The position numbers and the translations under genes are program-made. From contig OZ257149.1 in NCBI GenBank assembly GCA_965279085.1, forward strand, positions 2,170,001 through 2,234,000: a DNA stretch of 64,000 bases, given 5' to 3'. Positions 17,123-26,046 of the stretch are shown here, in pieces. The stretch is from UBA7672 sp965279085 (GTDB taxonomy: Bacteria; Pseudomonadota; Alphaproteobacteria; Caulobacterales; Hyphomonadaceae). Numbering within the stretch: the stretch's first letter is position 1; each line of letters starts with the position of its first letter. Under the pieces are notes generated by a model. That model ran no database searches. It saw nothing but the letters and a program-made list of their open reading frames with translations, and had not been told where the DNA came from.

Positions 17123-17659
17123 TTGGCGACAACTGACCTCGGCGAAAAACACATCTGCCCGGAATGCGGGTCGAGATTCTACGATCTCGGCAAACACCCG
17201 CCCGTCTGTCCAAAGTGCAAGACCGTCATCGAAGTCGCGGCCGAACCCGCGAAGAAGAAGGCCGCTGCGAAGCCCGCCGCCGCAAAGGCCAAGCCCGCGC
17301 CCGTCAAGAAGGCCGCGCGCGACGAAGACGAGGATGACGAGGACGAAGACGACGACGAGGATGACGACGAGGACGACGACGATCTCGACGACGAGGATGA
17401 CGACGAGGACGACGACGAGGAAGACGATGTCGACCTCGAAGACGACGAAGAAGTCCTCGAGACCGAAGACGAGGAAGAGGAAGGCGTCGTCAAGACACCC
17501 CGCAAACTCGCCGCCGGCTCCGACGACGATGATGACGACGATCTCGACGATGATGATGACGATGACGATGATGACGACGACGACCTGACCGTCATCGACG
17601 AAGACGACGAGTTCGAGGACGACGACCTCAAGGATGGCGAAGAGGAAGAAGAGCCGTAG
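17123..17659 (+). CDS. TIGR02300 family protein with zinc ribbon and acidic tail
   Basis: About 178 residues if translation begins at the TTG giving (M)ATTDLGEKHICPECG, the usual family N terminus, with GGGGAA a few bases before; ATGs at 17087 and 17108 are alternatives. The N-terminal 30 residues hold a zinc ribbon (HICPECGSRFYDLGK and PPVCPKC). After a Lys/Ala linker the rest is an extreme Asp/Glu tail of more than 100 residues. TIGR02300 proteins are an alphaproteobacterial family of unknown function. It is divergent from aroA and ends in a strong terminator. Confidence 0.88.
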   Translation: MATTDLGEKHICPECGSRFYDLGKHPPVCPKCKTVIEVAAEPAKKKAAAKPAAAKAKPAPVKKAARDEDEDDEDEDDDEDDDEDDDDLDDEDDDEDDDEEDDVDLEDDEEVLETEDEEEEGVVKTPRKLAAGSDDDDDDDLDDDDDDDDDDDDDLTVIDEDDEFEDDDLKDGEEEEEP

Positions 17660-17682
17660 GTTCCTGCCTCGAGTTAAACCGC

Positions 17683-17716
17683 ACGGCCCGCGAGAGGATC
17701 GCGGGCCGTTTGCGTT
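17683..17716 (+). terminator. intrinsic terminator after the TIGR02300 gene
   Basis: ACGGCCCGCGA and TCGCGGGCCGT form an 11-bp perfect stem with a GAGGA loop, followed by TTGCGTTT. A run of A's precedes it (TTAAACC), so it may also stop transcription of tRNA-Ala arriving from the other strand. Confidence 0.8.
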
Positions 17717-17759
17717 TCAGGCGCAGGCGGCGCTCTGATCCTGGATTTCAGCGGGAAAG

Positions 17760-17837
<78 letters not shown>

Positions 17838-17939
17838 ACTTCCGTGGTCGGAACGGCGTCGATAGCCGCCCCGATTTGGGAGCGCGTTGCTTATACTGCG
17901 ACTCCCCGCTGATCAAGCGGGGAAGTACAAGGATGGCGA

Positions 17940-18641
17940 ATGGCCAAAAACCTCACATTTCTGCCGGGCACAATGTGCGACACGCGGGTCTGGGCGCCCG
18001 TCCGCAGCCGGCTGGAGCCGCCGTTTTCAACGGATTACGTCGCCATCGAGGATGAGCTCACACGGGCGGGGATGCTGGCGCTGATCCATTCGGCCGCGTC
18101 GACCGGCGATCCGCTTCATCTGGTCGCGTTTTCCATGGGCGGGTACCTCGCGCTCGAATACGCGCTGGATAATCCAGGCCGGGTGGCCTCGCTGGTCACT
18201 GTCGCGTCCTCGGCCTTCGGACTGACCGAAGAGGAAGCCGCCGAACGCGTGCGGGCGCTGGAACTGCTGGAGAAGCACGACTATCGCGGCATTCCGAAAG
18301 GCCGGATCAACCAGTTCGTCCACCCGTCCCACCAGAACGATCAGTGCGTGGTCGATGTGATCCGGGCGATGGACCATGACCTTGGCAAGCCAGTGCTTAT
18401 GGCTCAGCTGAAGGAAACCAGCGCGCGAACGTCGCTCGGCCCTCGTCTGCCTGAGCTGGAATTACCCGTCCTGCTGATCGGCGCGGACAGCGACCCGTTC
18501 GTGCCCGTGGAGTCGATTCACAGAATGGCGGGGCTGATACCGGGCGCGAAACCGGTCATCGCCCGCGATGCGGGACACATGATCCCGCTTGAGCAGCCGG
18601 ACTGGCTGGCCGCGGAGATCGGGAGCTTCCTTAAAGACTAG
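17940..18641 (+). CDS. alpha/beta hydrolase
   Basis: A small alpha/beta-hydrolase-fold enzyme of 233 residues. The nucleophile elbow is AFSMGGYLALEYAL (Phe-Ser-Met-Gly-Gly, so the first glycine is replaced). The acid is likely Asp in GADSDPFVPVE and the histidine is in DAGHMIPLEQPDWLA. The MGG and DGHM features recall homoserine-acetyltransferase-like or 2-succinyl-6-hydroxy MenH-like hydrolases, but no substrate can be assigned. Its stop overlaps the convergent ptsN stop by 4 bases. Confidence 0.88.
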   Translation: MAKNLTFLPGTMCDTRVWAPVRSRLEPPFSTDYVAIEDELTRAGMLALIHSAASTGDPLHLVAFSMGGYLALEYALDNPGRVASLVTVASSAFGLTEEEAAERVRALELLEKHDYRGIPKGRINQFVHPSHQNDQCVVDVIRAMDHDLGKPVLMAQLKETSARTSLGPRLPELELPVLLIGADSDPFVPVESIHRMAGLIPGAKPVIARDAGHMIPLEQPDWLAAEIGSFLKD

Positions 18642-19123
18642 GCCGCGTCGATCGCCTTGTCGGGCGACAGGATGGCCAGCACGGCCTCCTCAGTTTGGGC
18701 CTGTCGCAGGGCCGCGCGAACCCGTTCCTGACGGAAGACGCGTGCGGCACGCGCTAGCGCCCGAAGATGGTCTGCGCCAGCGTCGGTGGGGGCCAGAAGC
18801 ATGAAGACCAGATCGGCCCGGCGCTCGTCGATCGCCTCGAAGTCGGCCGGCTCGATCAGGCGAGCGAAGCCGCCCACCGGGCGCGACAGGGTCTCGATGC
18901 GGGCATGCGGAATGGCGACGCCCTCGCCCACGCCCGTCGAGCCAAGGCGTTCGCGCTCCATTACGGCGTCGTGGACCTCGCGGGCGTCCAGGCCCAGCGC
19001 CGTGGCCATCACGCCCGACATTTCGGCCAGGACCTGCTTGCGGCCCTTCCAGCGCGCGCGCGCCACGACCGCTGTTGGAAGAAGAAGATCGCCCAGACTG
19101 GGGATCATCATCGGGTTGGTCAT
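18638..19123 (-). CDS. ptsN: nitrogen-regulatory PTS IIA protein
   Basis: EIIA-Ntr, a 161-residue phospho-acceptor of the nitrogen phosphotransferase chain (PtsP-PtsO-PtsN), which in proteobacteria modulates potassium uptake, stringent response and sigma-54-linked functions. The phosphorylatable histidine is His73 in GVGEGVAIPHAR. The EIIA fold continues with EAIDERRADLVFMLLAP and DHLRALARAARVF. It is the last gene of the lptC-lptA-lptB-rpoN-hpf-ptsN block, the classical rpoN neighbourhood. Confidence 0.96.
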   Translation of the reverse strand: MTNPMMIPSLGDLLLPTAVVARARWKGRKQVLAEMSGVMATALGLDAREVHDAVMERERLGSTGVGEGVAIPHARIETLSRPVGGFARLIEPADFEAIDERRADLVFMLLAPTDAGADHLRALARAARVFRQERVRAALRQAQTEEAVLAILSPDKAIDAA

Positions 19124-19291
19124 GCGGCGACCTCGCCCGGCAGAACGGATCGTACTGTCATCACTCTACTAGTCCCTCCCGTGGGGACGCCCCGAGGCCC
19201 GGCAAACGTGACCATATCGCAATAACTCGCGACCGCGCCAATCGGTGTGCGCACCAGTGGAAAAACATCTGCAAAAAGTCAGCCGTGATTC

Positions 19292-19891
19292 TCAGCCGTC
19301 CTTACCGGGATCTACCCAGCCCACATTACCGTCGGGGCGGCGGTAGACCATGTTCAAGCGGCCATGGGCGGCATTTCGGAACATGACTGCCGGAGAATCG
19401 GCCAGCTCAAGCTGCATGACCGCCATGGAAACAGTCATCGTGCGGATCTGCGTGTCCGATTCTGCGACAATGGCAGGCGAATCGCCGGCAGAGCCGTCGA
19501 GCCCGGTTTCTTCGTCCGGATCGTTCGTTTCGTCGCGCGGCAGTATGATCCGCTCGGCGGCGATTTCCGTGGTGGCGCCATTCCCGTTGTTGTTGTTGCG
19601 GTGGTCACGGAGGCGGTTCTTGTAGCGGCGGACGCGCTTCTCGATCTTGTCGAGCGCCATCTCGAAGGCCTGGTAACCGTCATCTCCCTCGCCGTGCGCC
19701 TGCAGCGTCACACCTGAGGGAAGATGGATCGAACAGTCGACAATGAAGGCCCATCCGGGCTTCGCAACGGTGACGAATGCCTCGCCGGTCCGGTTGAAGT
19801 ATTTCGATACGCGGGACTCGAGCCCGAAGGATATTCGCTCCTGAAGAGCGGCGCCGACTTCGAGTTTCTTGCCTGCGATCTGAACTTGCAA
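19292..19891 (-). CDS. hpf: long-form ribosome hibernation promoting factor
   Basis: About 200 residues from a TTG start giving (M)QVQIAGKKLEVG, the normal N terminus, with AAAAGGAG 7 bases ahead; the ATG 11 codons earlier lacks such support. The N-terminal S30AE domain (residues 1-105) includes the IVDCSIHLPSGVTLQAHGEGDD strands; the C-terminal dimerisation domain (about residue 145 to the end) carries ADSPAVMFRNAAHGRLNMVYRRPDG. A Gly/Asn-rich linker (RNNNNGNG) joins them. Long HPFs pair 70S ribosomes into 100S dimers in stationary phase. It lies between rpoN and ptsN. Confidence 0.95.
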   Translation of the reverse strand: MQVQIAGKKLEVGAALQERISFGLESRVSKYFNRTGEAFVTVAKPGWAFIVDCSIHLPSGVTLQAHGEGDDGYQAFEMALDKIEKRVRRYKNRLRDHRNNNNGNGATTEIAAERIILPRDETNDPDEETGLDGSAGDSPAIVAESDTQIRTMTVSMAVMQLELADSPAVMFRNAAHGRLNMVYRRPDGNVGWVDPGKDG

Positions 19892-20004
19892 CAGGAGGCT
19901 CCTTTTCCAGGATCCCCACGGCATGCGCGAGGATCGCTACCCCGACCTCTCCATCTAACTGTGGGATTGCCGGACACGAAGGTCAACGGCAAAGGGCGTG
20001 TCGA

Positions 20005-21510
20005 TCACGCGCCGGCTGCGAATATGCGGCGGCGTTCCACGGATGAGGGAATCCGCAGCGACTCCCGGTACTTGGCGACCGTTCGCCGCGCGATATCTAT
20101 ACCGAAGGCGCGCAACCGTTCGACGATCTGGTCGTCCGACAGCACCGCTTCCTTGTTTTCCGTGTCGATCATTTCCTTGATGCGGTGCCGCACGGCCTCG
20201 GCCGAATGCGATTCTCCGCCTTGCACGGACGGAATTGACGCCGAGAAAAAGTATTTCAGCTCGAACACGCCGCGCGGGGTCGACACGTACTTGTTGGACG
20301 TAACGCGGCTTACGGTCGACTCGTGCATCTCGACGGCGTCGGCGACGGTCTTGAGGTTGAGAGGACGGAGTGCTCTCACGCCCGAGACGAAGAACCCGTC
20401 CTGCTGGCGGACGATTTCGGAAGAGACTTTCAGGATCGTGCGCGCGCGCTGGTCGAGCGACTTGATCAGCCAGTTGGCGTTGGCGTGGCACTCGTTGAGG
20501 AAGGCCTTGTCCTCGTCCGTGCGCGACAGGCCGGAAACCTCTGCATAGTAGCTGCGGTCGAGCAGCACCTTGGGCAGCGTGTCGGCGTTCAGCTCAACCG
20601 AGAACGAGCCGTTGGGCATTTCGCGGACGAACACATCCGGCGTGATCGCGGGGGCGGCATCGCCGGCGAACGCGGCGCCGGGGCGCGGCGTGAGCGTGCG
20701 CAGTTCGGCCAGCATGTCGACCACGTCTTCATGGTCGACGCCACAGATCTCGGCGAGACGCTTGAAGTCGCGGCGGCCCGCGACCTCGAGATTTTCCATG
20801 AGCTTCTGCATGATCGGATCGAAGCGGTCGCGCTCGATCAGCTGCAGGGTGAGGCATTCCTGGAGATTGCGGGCCATGACGCCCGTGGGCTCGAAGCCCT
20901 GGCAGGTCTGGAGCACTGCTTCGACATCCTCGAACTCGACGCCCAGCGCGGCGGCGATCTCATGAAGGTCGCCGCGCATGAAACCGGCTTCGTCCGTTTC
21001 CTCGATCAGGCGCGAGGCGATCAGGCGATCGCTTTCGATGAGGCCGGTGATCTGGAGCTGTTCGTCGAGGTGATCGCGGAGGGTCTTTTCCTCCGACGTG
21101 ATCGACTCGAGATCGAAATCCTCTGAACGCTGTTTGCCGGAACCGGCCTTCGACCAGTCTAGCTGGGCCGAAGGGCCGCCCTGCGTGCCGCTGTCGCCGC
21201 CGCCATCCGACGGACCGTCGGATTCATAGGCATCGTCCGAGCGGGCATCGAGGTCGGCGGAGGCCTTGCTGGCCCCGTCGCTTTCGTCGAGGCGCATTTC
21301 TTCGCGTTTTTCGGAGACCTTCTCGGGCGCATCGCCATCCGGGCCCTCGCCTTCGGGGCGCGCCAGCAGCGGGTTCCGCTCGATCTCGGTCTCGACGTAT
21401 TCTTGGAGTTCGACGTTGGAGAGCTGGAGCAGCTTGATCGCCTGCTGCAGCTGCGGCGTCATGACGAGGGATTGCCCCTGTCTCAGCTGCAGACGATGCG
21501 CAAGCGCCAC
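20005..21510 (-). CDS. rpoN: RNA polymerase sigma-54 factor
   Basis: Sigma-54, recognising -24/-12 promoters and needing AAA+ activators. About 501 residues from a GTG start with GGGAGG 5-6 bases ahead; this gives the usual N terminus, with LRQGQSLVMTPQLQQAIKLL in region I. An acidic Asp/Gly-rich region II follows (residues 55-135), then the core-binding domain, helix-turn-helix (ADAVEMHESTVSRVTSNKYV) and the RpoN box ARRTVAKYRE near the C terminus. It belongs to the lpt-rpoN-hpf-ptsN block. Flagellar and chemotaxis genes of relatives depend on it. Confidence 0.97.
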   Translation of the reverse strand: MALAHRLQLRQGQSLVMTPQLQQAIKLLQLSNVELQEYVETEIERNPLLARPEGEGPDGDAPEKVSEKREEMRLDESDGASKASADLDARSDDAYESDGPSDGGGDSGTQGGPSAQLDWSKAGSGKQRSEDFDLESITSEEKTLRDHLDEQLQITGLIESDRLIASRLIEETDEAGFMRGDLHEIAAALGVEFEDVEAVLQTCQGFEPTGVMARNLQECLTLQLIERDRFDPIMQKLMENLEVAGRRDFKRLAEICGVDHEDVVDMLAELRTLTPRPGAAFAGDAAPAITPDVFVREMPNGSFSVELNADTLPKVLLDRSYYAEVSGLSRTDEDKAFLNECHANANWLIKSLDQRARTILKVSSEIVRQQDGFFVSGVRALRPLNLKTVADAVEMHESTVSRVTSNKYVSTPRGVFELKYFFSASIPSVQGGESHSAEAVRHRIKEMIDTENKEAVLSDDQIVERLRAFGIDIARRTVAKYRESLRIPSSVERRRIFAAGA

Positions 21511-21631
21511 AAGAACCTCCCAGAGCCGCGCCCGGGCTAATCCCGGCCGGCTGCCCATCCGACTTGGGCCACATTAACCGACCGGTATTAAAATTGCATA
21601 ATCGGCAACGTCAGAACCGTCGGCAACCCCG

Positions 21632-22423
21632 TCACTGGGTGTTGAATCTTGCTCCGAGGTAAACGCGGCGGACATCCTCGTTAGTAAGCACCTCCGAGGG
21701 GGTGCCTTCGAACAGCACTTTCCCGTCATAGATGATCGAGGCCCGGTCCACGATTTCGAGGGTTTCGCGGACCTGGTGGTCCGTGATCAGCACGCCGAGG
21801 CCCCTGCCCTTGAGGTAGCGGACGAGATCCGAGATGTCGGACACGGCCAAGGGGTCGATGCCGGTGAAGGGCTCGTCCAGCAGCATGAAGTTCGGCCGCG
21901 AAGCCAGCGCGCGCGCGATCTCGACCCGGCGGCGCTCGCCGCCCGACAGGGAGTTGGCGTTCTGCTTGGCGAGCCGGCTGATCTGGAGTTCCTCCAGCAG
22001 CGATTCAGTCAGCTCTTTGCGCTTGGCGCGGCTGTCTTCGGTCAGCTCGGCGACGGACATAACATTGTCCCACACGCTCATGCCGCGGAAGATCGAGTTT
22101 TCCTGCGGCAGATATCCGACGCCAAGTCGCGCGCGCTGATACATTGGCAGGGCGGTGACATCCGCCTCGTCGATGGTCACACGGCCATCGTCGGCCGTGA
22201 TCAGACCCATCATCATGTAGAAGCAGGTCGTCTTGCCGGCGCCGTTGGGGCCCAGCAGGCCGACGATCTCGCCACGGCGCAGGTGAAGGCTCACATCCTT
22301 CACCACCTGCCGTCCCTTGAACGATTTCGCGAGATTGCTGGCGCGCAGCCCGTCACGATCGTCGACCTCGGTCTCGACCTGGGCCTCCCTGAACGGAACG
22401 AGCTTTCGGGTAGGCGTATCCAT
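21632..22423 (-). CDS. lptB: LPS export ABC transporter ATP-binding protein
   Basis: Cytoplasmic ATPase of the LptB2FG complex that pulls lipopolysaccharide from the inner membrane. 263 residues from the ATG giving MDTPTRKLVPF, which falls 7 bases after the lptA stop. Walker A is GLLGPNGAGKTTCFYMMMG, the ABC signature LSGGERRRVEIARAL, and Walker B FMLLDEPFTGIDPLAVSD, with LITDHQVRETL as the H-loop. The extended N terminus (residues 1-30) ending in ASNLAKSFKGRQVV is family-typical. Confidence 0.97.
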   Translation of the reverse strand: MDTPTRKLVPFREAQVETEVDDRDGLRASNLAKSFKGRQVVKDVSLHLRRGEIVGLLGPNGAGKTTCFYMMMGLITADDGRVTIDEADVTALPMYQRARLGVGYLPQENSIFRGMSVWDNVMSVAELTEDSRAKRKELTESLLEELQISRLAKQNANSLSGGERRRVEIARALASRPNFMLLDEPFTGIDPLAVSDISDLVRYLKGRGLGVLITDHQVRETLEIVDRASIIYDGKVLFEGTPSEVLTNEDVRRVYLGARFNTQ

Positions 22424-22430
22424 CCGTCTC

Positions 22431-23003
22431 TCAGTTCGGTCGCGGCGCGGGCGCAGCAGGCGCCGGCGGAGTTGCGGGAGTGGTCGCGCCATCGCGCTTG
22501 GGCGCGGGCGTGAAGATCGAGGTGACGCGGTTCGAGCCGGCGGTGATCACGGTGCGGCCTTCGCCAACGCGGTAGACGACCTTGGTGCCGCGCACGACGC
22601 CTTCGGTTCCGCGCGAGAGAATGACGTCGCCGGTGATGGTGATCGTGTCGGTGGGATAATCGTACTCCGCGCGATCGCCTCGGATCTTCACATCGGGCGC
22701 GGTGTAGTAGACGTTCTTTTCGGCGACGAGCTGTTCCATTGTTTCGCACGCGGCATCCTCGCCGGGGACGGCGGGGCCCTTGGTGCAGATGAGCGTGAGC
22801 TTGTCGGTCGTGATACGGCTATCGGCCTGCGTGGCGATGACATTGCCGCTGTAAACAACGCGGCCTTCGTTCTGCAGATACTGCGCCTGGTCCGACTTGA
22901 CCTCGACGGGCGCATCGCCGCGGCCGATCTGCGCAGCGGCAGGGCTAGCGAGAAGGATAGCGGCTGCGGCGCCTGAGATCAGCAGCGAAAAAGACCTGGT
23001 CAT
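22431..23003 (-). CDS. lptA: LPS transport periplasmic protein LptA
   Basis: Periplasmic bridge protein carrying LPS between LptC and LptD. About 190 residues from the ATG giving MTRSFSLLISGAAAAILLAS; a second ATG two codons earlier lies too close to the AGGA. A Sec signal ends around AAAQ. The OstA-like beta-jellyroll follows (VKSDQAQYLQNEGRVVYSGNV, then DRAEYDYPTDTITITGDVIL). The C-terminal tail is Pro/Ala-rich. It is tightly packed between lptC and lptB. Confidence 0.94.
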   Translation of the reverse strand: MTRSFSLLISGAAAAILLASPAAAQIGRGDAPVEVKSDQAQYLQNEGRVVYSGNVIATQADSRITTDKLTLICTKGPAVPGEDAACETMEQLVAEKNVYYTAPDVKIRGDRAEYDYPTDTITITGDVILSRGTEGVVRGTKVVYRVGEGRTVITAGSNRVTSIFTPAPKRDGATTPATPPAPAAPAPRPN

Positions 23004-23038
23004 CACCATCGTCCTACAACTCTTCCCACACCCGCCAA

Positions 23039-23677
23039 TCAGCGGCGCTTTCTCTTGGGCGTGAATCTTGTCCAAACATTGCCCTTGAGAATAATGCGGT
23101 TCCCGTCGTCCAGAACCTCATACGCATCGGCCTTCACCTCGCCAATGGGGCCAACGCCATCGAGCGGATCCTTCCCCTCGACCCTGTTATCCTTGACGTA
23201 CATCAGGGTTCGCTGGGAGGTGAACGTGTAGCCGCCGGCGTCGGTCATCACGACATCGCCGATGAGTTCCAGGACTTCCGTCTCGGAGTTCCATACGCCC
23301 TCGCGGGCCTGGACGACGGTGGAGGCTGCGTCTTCCAGATGCGGGCTAACGAGATCGACCAGCGCGACATTCTCGCGGCGGCGGCGGGCCGTATCGGCGG
23401 TGAGGCTATAGGGGCGATCGTTGGCGTCGAAACCCTCGAAGCGCGGTCCGAGAACGGTGACGCTCATGCCAGATGTGACGCCTTCGGTGGGGCTTGCGCC
23501 ACCCGCGCTGGCGAACAACGAGCCGACGAGAATGCCGGCCGACAGCACAGCTCCGATCGTGAAGACCAGCCGCAGGATGTGAACCAGCGCCGTCCGGTTG
23601 CGCGCCTCCTTCAGCGAGGTGGCGCGGCGCGGACCCCACTGATCCATGGAGTGATGCGAATGGGCGGCGGAAACCAT
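23039..23677 (-). CDS. lptC: LPS export ABC transporter periplasmic protein LptC
   Basis: Bitopic inner-membrane partner of LptBFG that hands LPS to LptA. It has 212 residues with one transmembrane helix around residues 30-55 (VHILRLVFTIGAVLSAGILVG) after a basic N terminus. The periplasmic jellyroll includes GPRFEGFDANDRPYSLTAD and GGYTFTSQRTLMYVKDNRVEG, the family hallmark, ending with ILKGNVWTRFTPKRKRR. It is the first gene of the lpt-rpoN-hpf-ptsN cluster. Confidence 0.93.
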   Translation of the reverse strand: MVSAAHSHHSMDQWGPRRATSLKEARNRTALVHILRLVFTIGAVLSAGILVGSLFASAGGASPTEGVTSGMSVTVLGPRFEGFDANDRPYSLTADTARRRRENVALVDLVSPHLEDAASTVVQAREGVWNSETEVLELIGDVVMTDAGGYTFTSQRTLMYVKDNRVEGKDPLDGVGPIGEVKADAYEVLDDGNRIILKGNVWTRFTPKRKRR

Positions 23678-23775
23678 GGGCTCAAGTTAGGACGGGAAGC
23701 CGCCCGAAGGAACCTTCCGATCCCAGTCAGGCCGGAGAAATTAGCCGGTCTTCGGGCCCTGAAAGCCCGAATTCC

Positions 23776-24390
23776 TCAGGTATGTGCAAAAATGTCCTGC
23801 TCGGCCCAGCCGGAGAGGTCGAGGGCTGCACGGACGGGCAGGAAATCGAAGCAGGCCTGGGCCAGCTCCGTCCGGCCCTCGCGGGCCAGCATGACGTCGA
23901 GCCGGGCCTTGAGTTCGTGGAGATGCAACACGTCGGAAGCGGCATAGGCGAGCTGCGCTTCGGACAGCTTGTCCGTGCCCCAGTCGGAGCTCTGCTGTGC
24001 CTTCGACATGTCGATGTTGAGCAGTTCGCGCGCGATCTCCTTCAGCGAGTGACGGTCCGTGTACGTACGGGCGAGGCGCGAGGCGATCTTGGTGCAGTAG
24101 ACCGGGAAGCACGGCGCGCCGAGCCATTGCTGGATCATGCCGAGATCGAAGCGCGCGAAGTGGAAGATCTTGAGGATGCGCGGGTTGGAGACCAGCGCCT
24201 TGAGGTTCGGGCAATCATAGTCCGGCCGTTTCAGTCGGACGATATGGGCGTCCCCCTTCCCGTCCGACAGCTGCACCACGCAGAGCGCGTCGCGGAAGGG
24301 GTTGAGCCCCATCGTTTCCGTGTCGATGGCGACCGAGCCCGTGAACGTCACGTTCGCGGGAAGATCCCCCTCATGGTGGTGGATAGCCAT
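23776..24390 (-). CDS. rnd: ribonuclease D (3'-5' exonuclease domain)
   Basis: DEDDy exonuclease of 204 residues. Motif I is VAIDTETMGL, motif II lies near KIFHFARFDLGMI, and motif III is YAASDVLHLHEL with the Tyr/Asp pair. It lacks the C-terminal HRDC domain of E. coli RNase D (375 residues), as many short alphaproteobacterial RNase D proteins do. The likely role is 3' trimming of tRNA and other stable RNAs. It starts 146 bases from the divergent tRNA-Leu gene. Confidence 0.94.
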   Translation of the reverse strand: MAIHHHEGDLPANVTFTGSVAIDTETMGLNPFRDALCVVQLSDGKGDAHIVRLKRPDYDCPNLKALVSNPRILKIFHFARFDLGMIQQWLGAPCFPVYCTKIASRLARTYTDRHSLKEIARELLNIDMSKAQQSSDWGTDKLSEAQLAYAASDVLHLHELKARLDVMLAREGRTELAQACFDFLPVRAALDLSGWAEQDIFAHT

Positions 24391-24536
24391 AGATGCCTCG
24401 CTTTCAGCGGCGAGGAATGGCGGGAATTCACGAATTCCGCAACCCGAGGCGACGGGTTTGGCGCTCGTGGGGCGGCCGGCACAAAGGCCCCTTGAATCCC
24501 GGGCTCTACCCCTGTATCACGCGCGCCTTGCTATCT

Positions 24537-24621
24537 GCCCAGATGGCGGAATTGGTAGACGCACTGCTTTCAGGTAGCAGCGCCGCAAGGCGTGGAGGTT
24601 CGAGTCCTCTTCTGGGCACCA
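24537..24621 (+). tRNA. tRNA-Leu (anticodon CAG)
   Basis: 85 bases with an encoded CCA and a long variable arm (GCGCCGCAAGGCGT), as expected for a class II tRNA. The acceptor stem is GCCCAGA/TCTGGGC. The anticodon stem CTGCT/AGCAG closes loop TTCAGGT, giving CAG, reading CUG. Its 3' end is the attachment site of the island that follows. Confidence 0.96.
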
Positions 24622-24622
24622 A
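24604..24622 (+). repeat. attL: tRNA-Leu 3' end, attachment core
   Basis: GTCCTCTTCTGGGCACCAA, the last 18 bases of the tRNA plus one base. An almost identical copy, with one G missing, lies 8.45 kb away at the other end of the island. Integrases of this family recombine within tRNA 3' ends, so this is the left attachment site with an intact tRNA restored. Confidence 0.8.
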
Positions 24623-24646
24623 ACCTCGCTTCGGCGAGGTTTTTCT
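24621..24646 (+). terminator. intrinsic terminator of tRNA-Leu
   Basis: AAACCTCGC-TTCG-GCGAGGTTT, a 9-bp perfect stem with a UUCG tetraloop, followed by TTTTCTTT. It begins on the last base of the tRNA. If crossover occurs in the tRNA, this terminator is carried by the island. Confidence 0.85.
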
Positions 24647-24723
24647 TTGTCCAAAATATACAGAAAATCACAATAAATCAAGGAATGTTGGTCCGACGGG
24701 GTCCGGCCACGTCCGGCGCGAGG

Positions 24724-24778
24724 TGTTGGTATCCAGCGAATTTGTTGGTATTTTTGTTGGCGTTTTCGATACCAACAA
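24724..24778. repeat. left-end arm-type repeats of the island
   Basis: TGTTGGTAT at 24724-24732, TTGTTGGTAT at 24742-24751, TTGTTGG at 24754-24760 and the inverted copy ATACCAACAA at 24769-24778. The same words recur at the right end. They lie just before the integrase start and look like arm-type integrase or excisionase binding sites. Confidence 0.65.
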
Positions 24779-24789
24779 CGGCCTTGCAT

Positions 24790-26046
24790 ATGCCCCTGAA
24801 CGATACCCGCCTCCGTTCGCTTAAGCCCTCTCCCAAGACGGTCAAGCTGAGCGATGGTGGCGGCCTCTACGTCCACGTTGCCCCTACAGGCGCGAAACTC
24901 TGGCGGATGTCCTACAGGTTTGCGGGGCGGCAGAAGACGCTGTCGTTCGGCGCGTACCCGGCCATTTCCCTGGCGGCTGCCCGTAAGCGGAGGGAGCACG
25001 CAAAGGAACTGGTTGCTGCAGGCATTGATCCCGGCGTGCGGGTCAAGGCGGACAAGCAAGAGCGGCTGTCCGCCAACCGCAACACCTTCGCAGTGATCGC
25101 CGACGAGCTTCTCGATAAGGCAGAGCGGGAAGGCCGTGCCGAGGGTACGGTCGGGAAGAAACGCTGGCTTCTGGATATGGCGAAGGCGAGCTTTGGAACG
25201 CGGCCCATCCGGGAAATAACGGCAGCCGACATTCTCGTTCCCCTTAGGAAGGTCGAAAAGGAAGGTAATCTCGAAACAGCAAGGCGATTGCGGGCTGCGA
25301 TTGGGCAGGTGTTCCGATATGCTATTGCGACGGCCCGCGCCGAGGTTGACCCCACCTACGGCCTTCGAGGAGCCATCGCTTCGCCGGTCGTGACCCACCG
25401 TGCCGCTCTTACGCTGACTGACGACTTTGCACGGCTGGTCCGCACCGTTTGGGCTTACGAGGGAGCGCCTGAAACCCGGATTGCCCTGAAGCTAATGGCC
25501 CTGCTGTATCCCCGACCGGGTGAGCTTCGTCAGGCGGAATGGGCCGAGTTCGATCTCGATCAAAGTGTATGGACCATCCCGGCCTTGCGGGCGAAGATGC
25601 GGCGCGAGCATCGCAAGCCCTTGCCAGTGGATGCTGTCAGCTTGCTGAGACAACTCCACGAGTTCACCGGCCATCGTGAACTGGCTTTCTATTCGGCGCA
25701 GTCTCCCGGAAAGCCAATGAGCGAAAACACCCTGAACGGCGCGTTGCGTCGGATGGGCATAACGGCTGAGGAAGCCACCGCCCACGGCTTCCGCGCTAGC
25801 GCGTCCAGCCTGTTGAATGAGAGCGGCCTTTGGTCTGCCGACGCCATCGAAGCCGAACTGGGCCACGTCAGCGGCGGGCAGGTCCGCCGCGCTTACCACC
25901 GGGCGCTCTATTGGGATGAGCGCGTGAAGATGTCGGAGTGGTGGGCTGCCAAGATCGCCAGTGTAGTTGCGGCAGGACCGGCATCTGGGGCCGAGAGGCT
26001 AGCGCTCAATCTTCCACGCTCGGTGCAGGTGTCGTTGGCGGTCTAA
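24790..26046 (+). CDS. tyrosine-type integrase, P4/DUF4102 family
   Basis: A 419-residue phage P4-like integrase from the ATG giving MPLNDTRLRSLKPS; the upstream frame runs into the att region. Residues 1-90 are the DUF4102 arm-binding domain (KPSPKTVKLSDGGGLYVHV, then LSFGAYPAISLAAAR). The SAM-like core-binding domain runs from about 95 to 190. The catalytic domain shows PRPGELRQAEWAEFD (first Arg), HGFRASASSLLNE (His-x-x-Arg), LGHVSGGQVRRAYHR with the Tyr nucleophile in AYHRALYWDER. It lies 169 bases from tRNA-Leu, which is its expected target. Confidence 0.96.
   Translation: MPLNDTRLRSLKPSPKTVKLSDGGGLYVHVAPTGAKLWRMSYRFAGRQKTLSFGAYPAISLAAARKRREHAKELVAAGIDPGVRVKADKQERLSANRNTFAVIADELLDKAEREGRAEGTVGKKRWLLDMAKASFGTRPIREITAADILVPLRKVEKEGNLETARRLRAAIGQVFRYAIATARAEVDPTYGLRGAIASPVVTHRAALTLTDDFARLVRTVWAYEGAPETRIALKLMALLYPRPGELRQAEWAEFDLDQSVWTIPALRAKMRREHRKPLPVDAVSLLRQLHEFTGHRELAFYSAQSPGKPMSENTLNGALRRMGITAEEATAHGFRASASSLLNESGLWSADAIEAELGHVSGGQVRRAYHRALYWDERVKMSEWWAAKIASVVAAGPASGAERLALNLPRSVQVSLAV

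Noticed and set aside
17340..17590. GAC/GAT/GAG runs read as a DNA repeat array
   Set aside because: They are the codons of the acidic tail of the TIGR02300 protein and have no constant unit or spacer, so not CRISPR or satellite.
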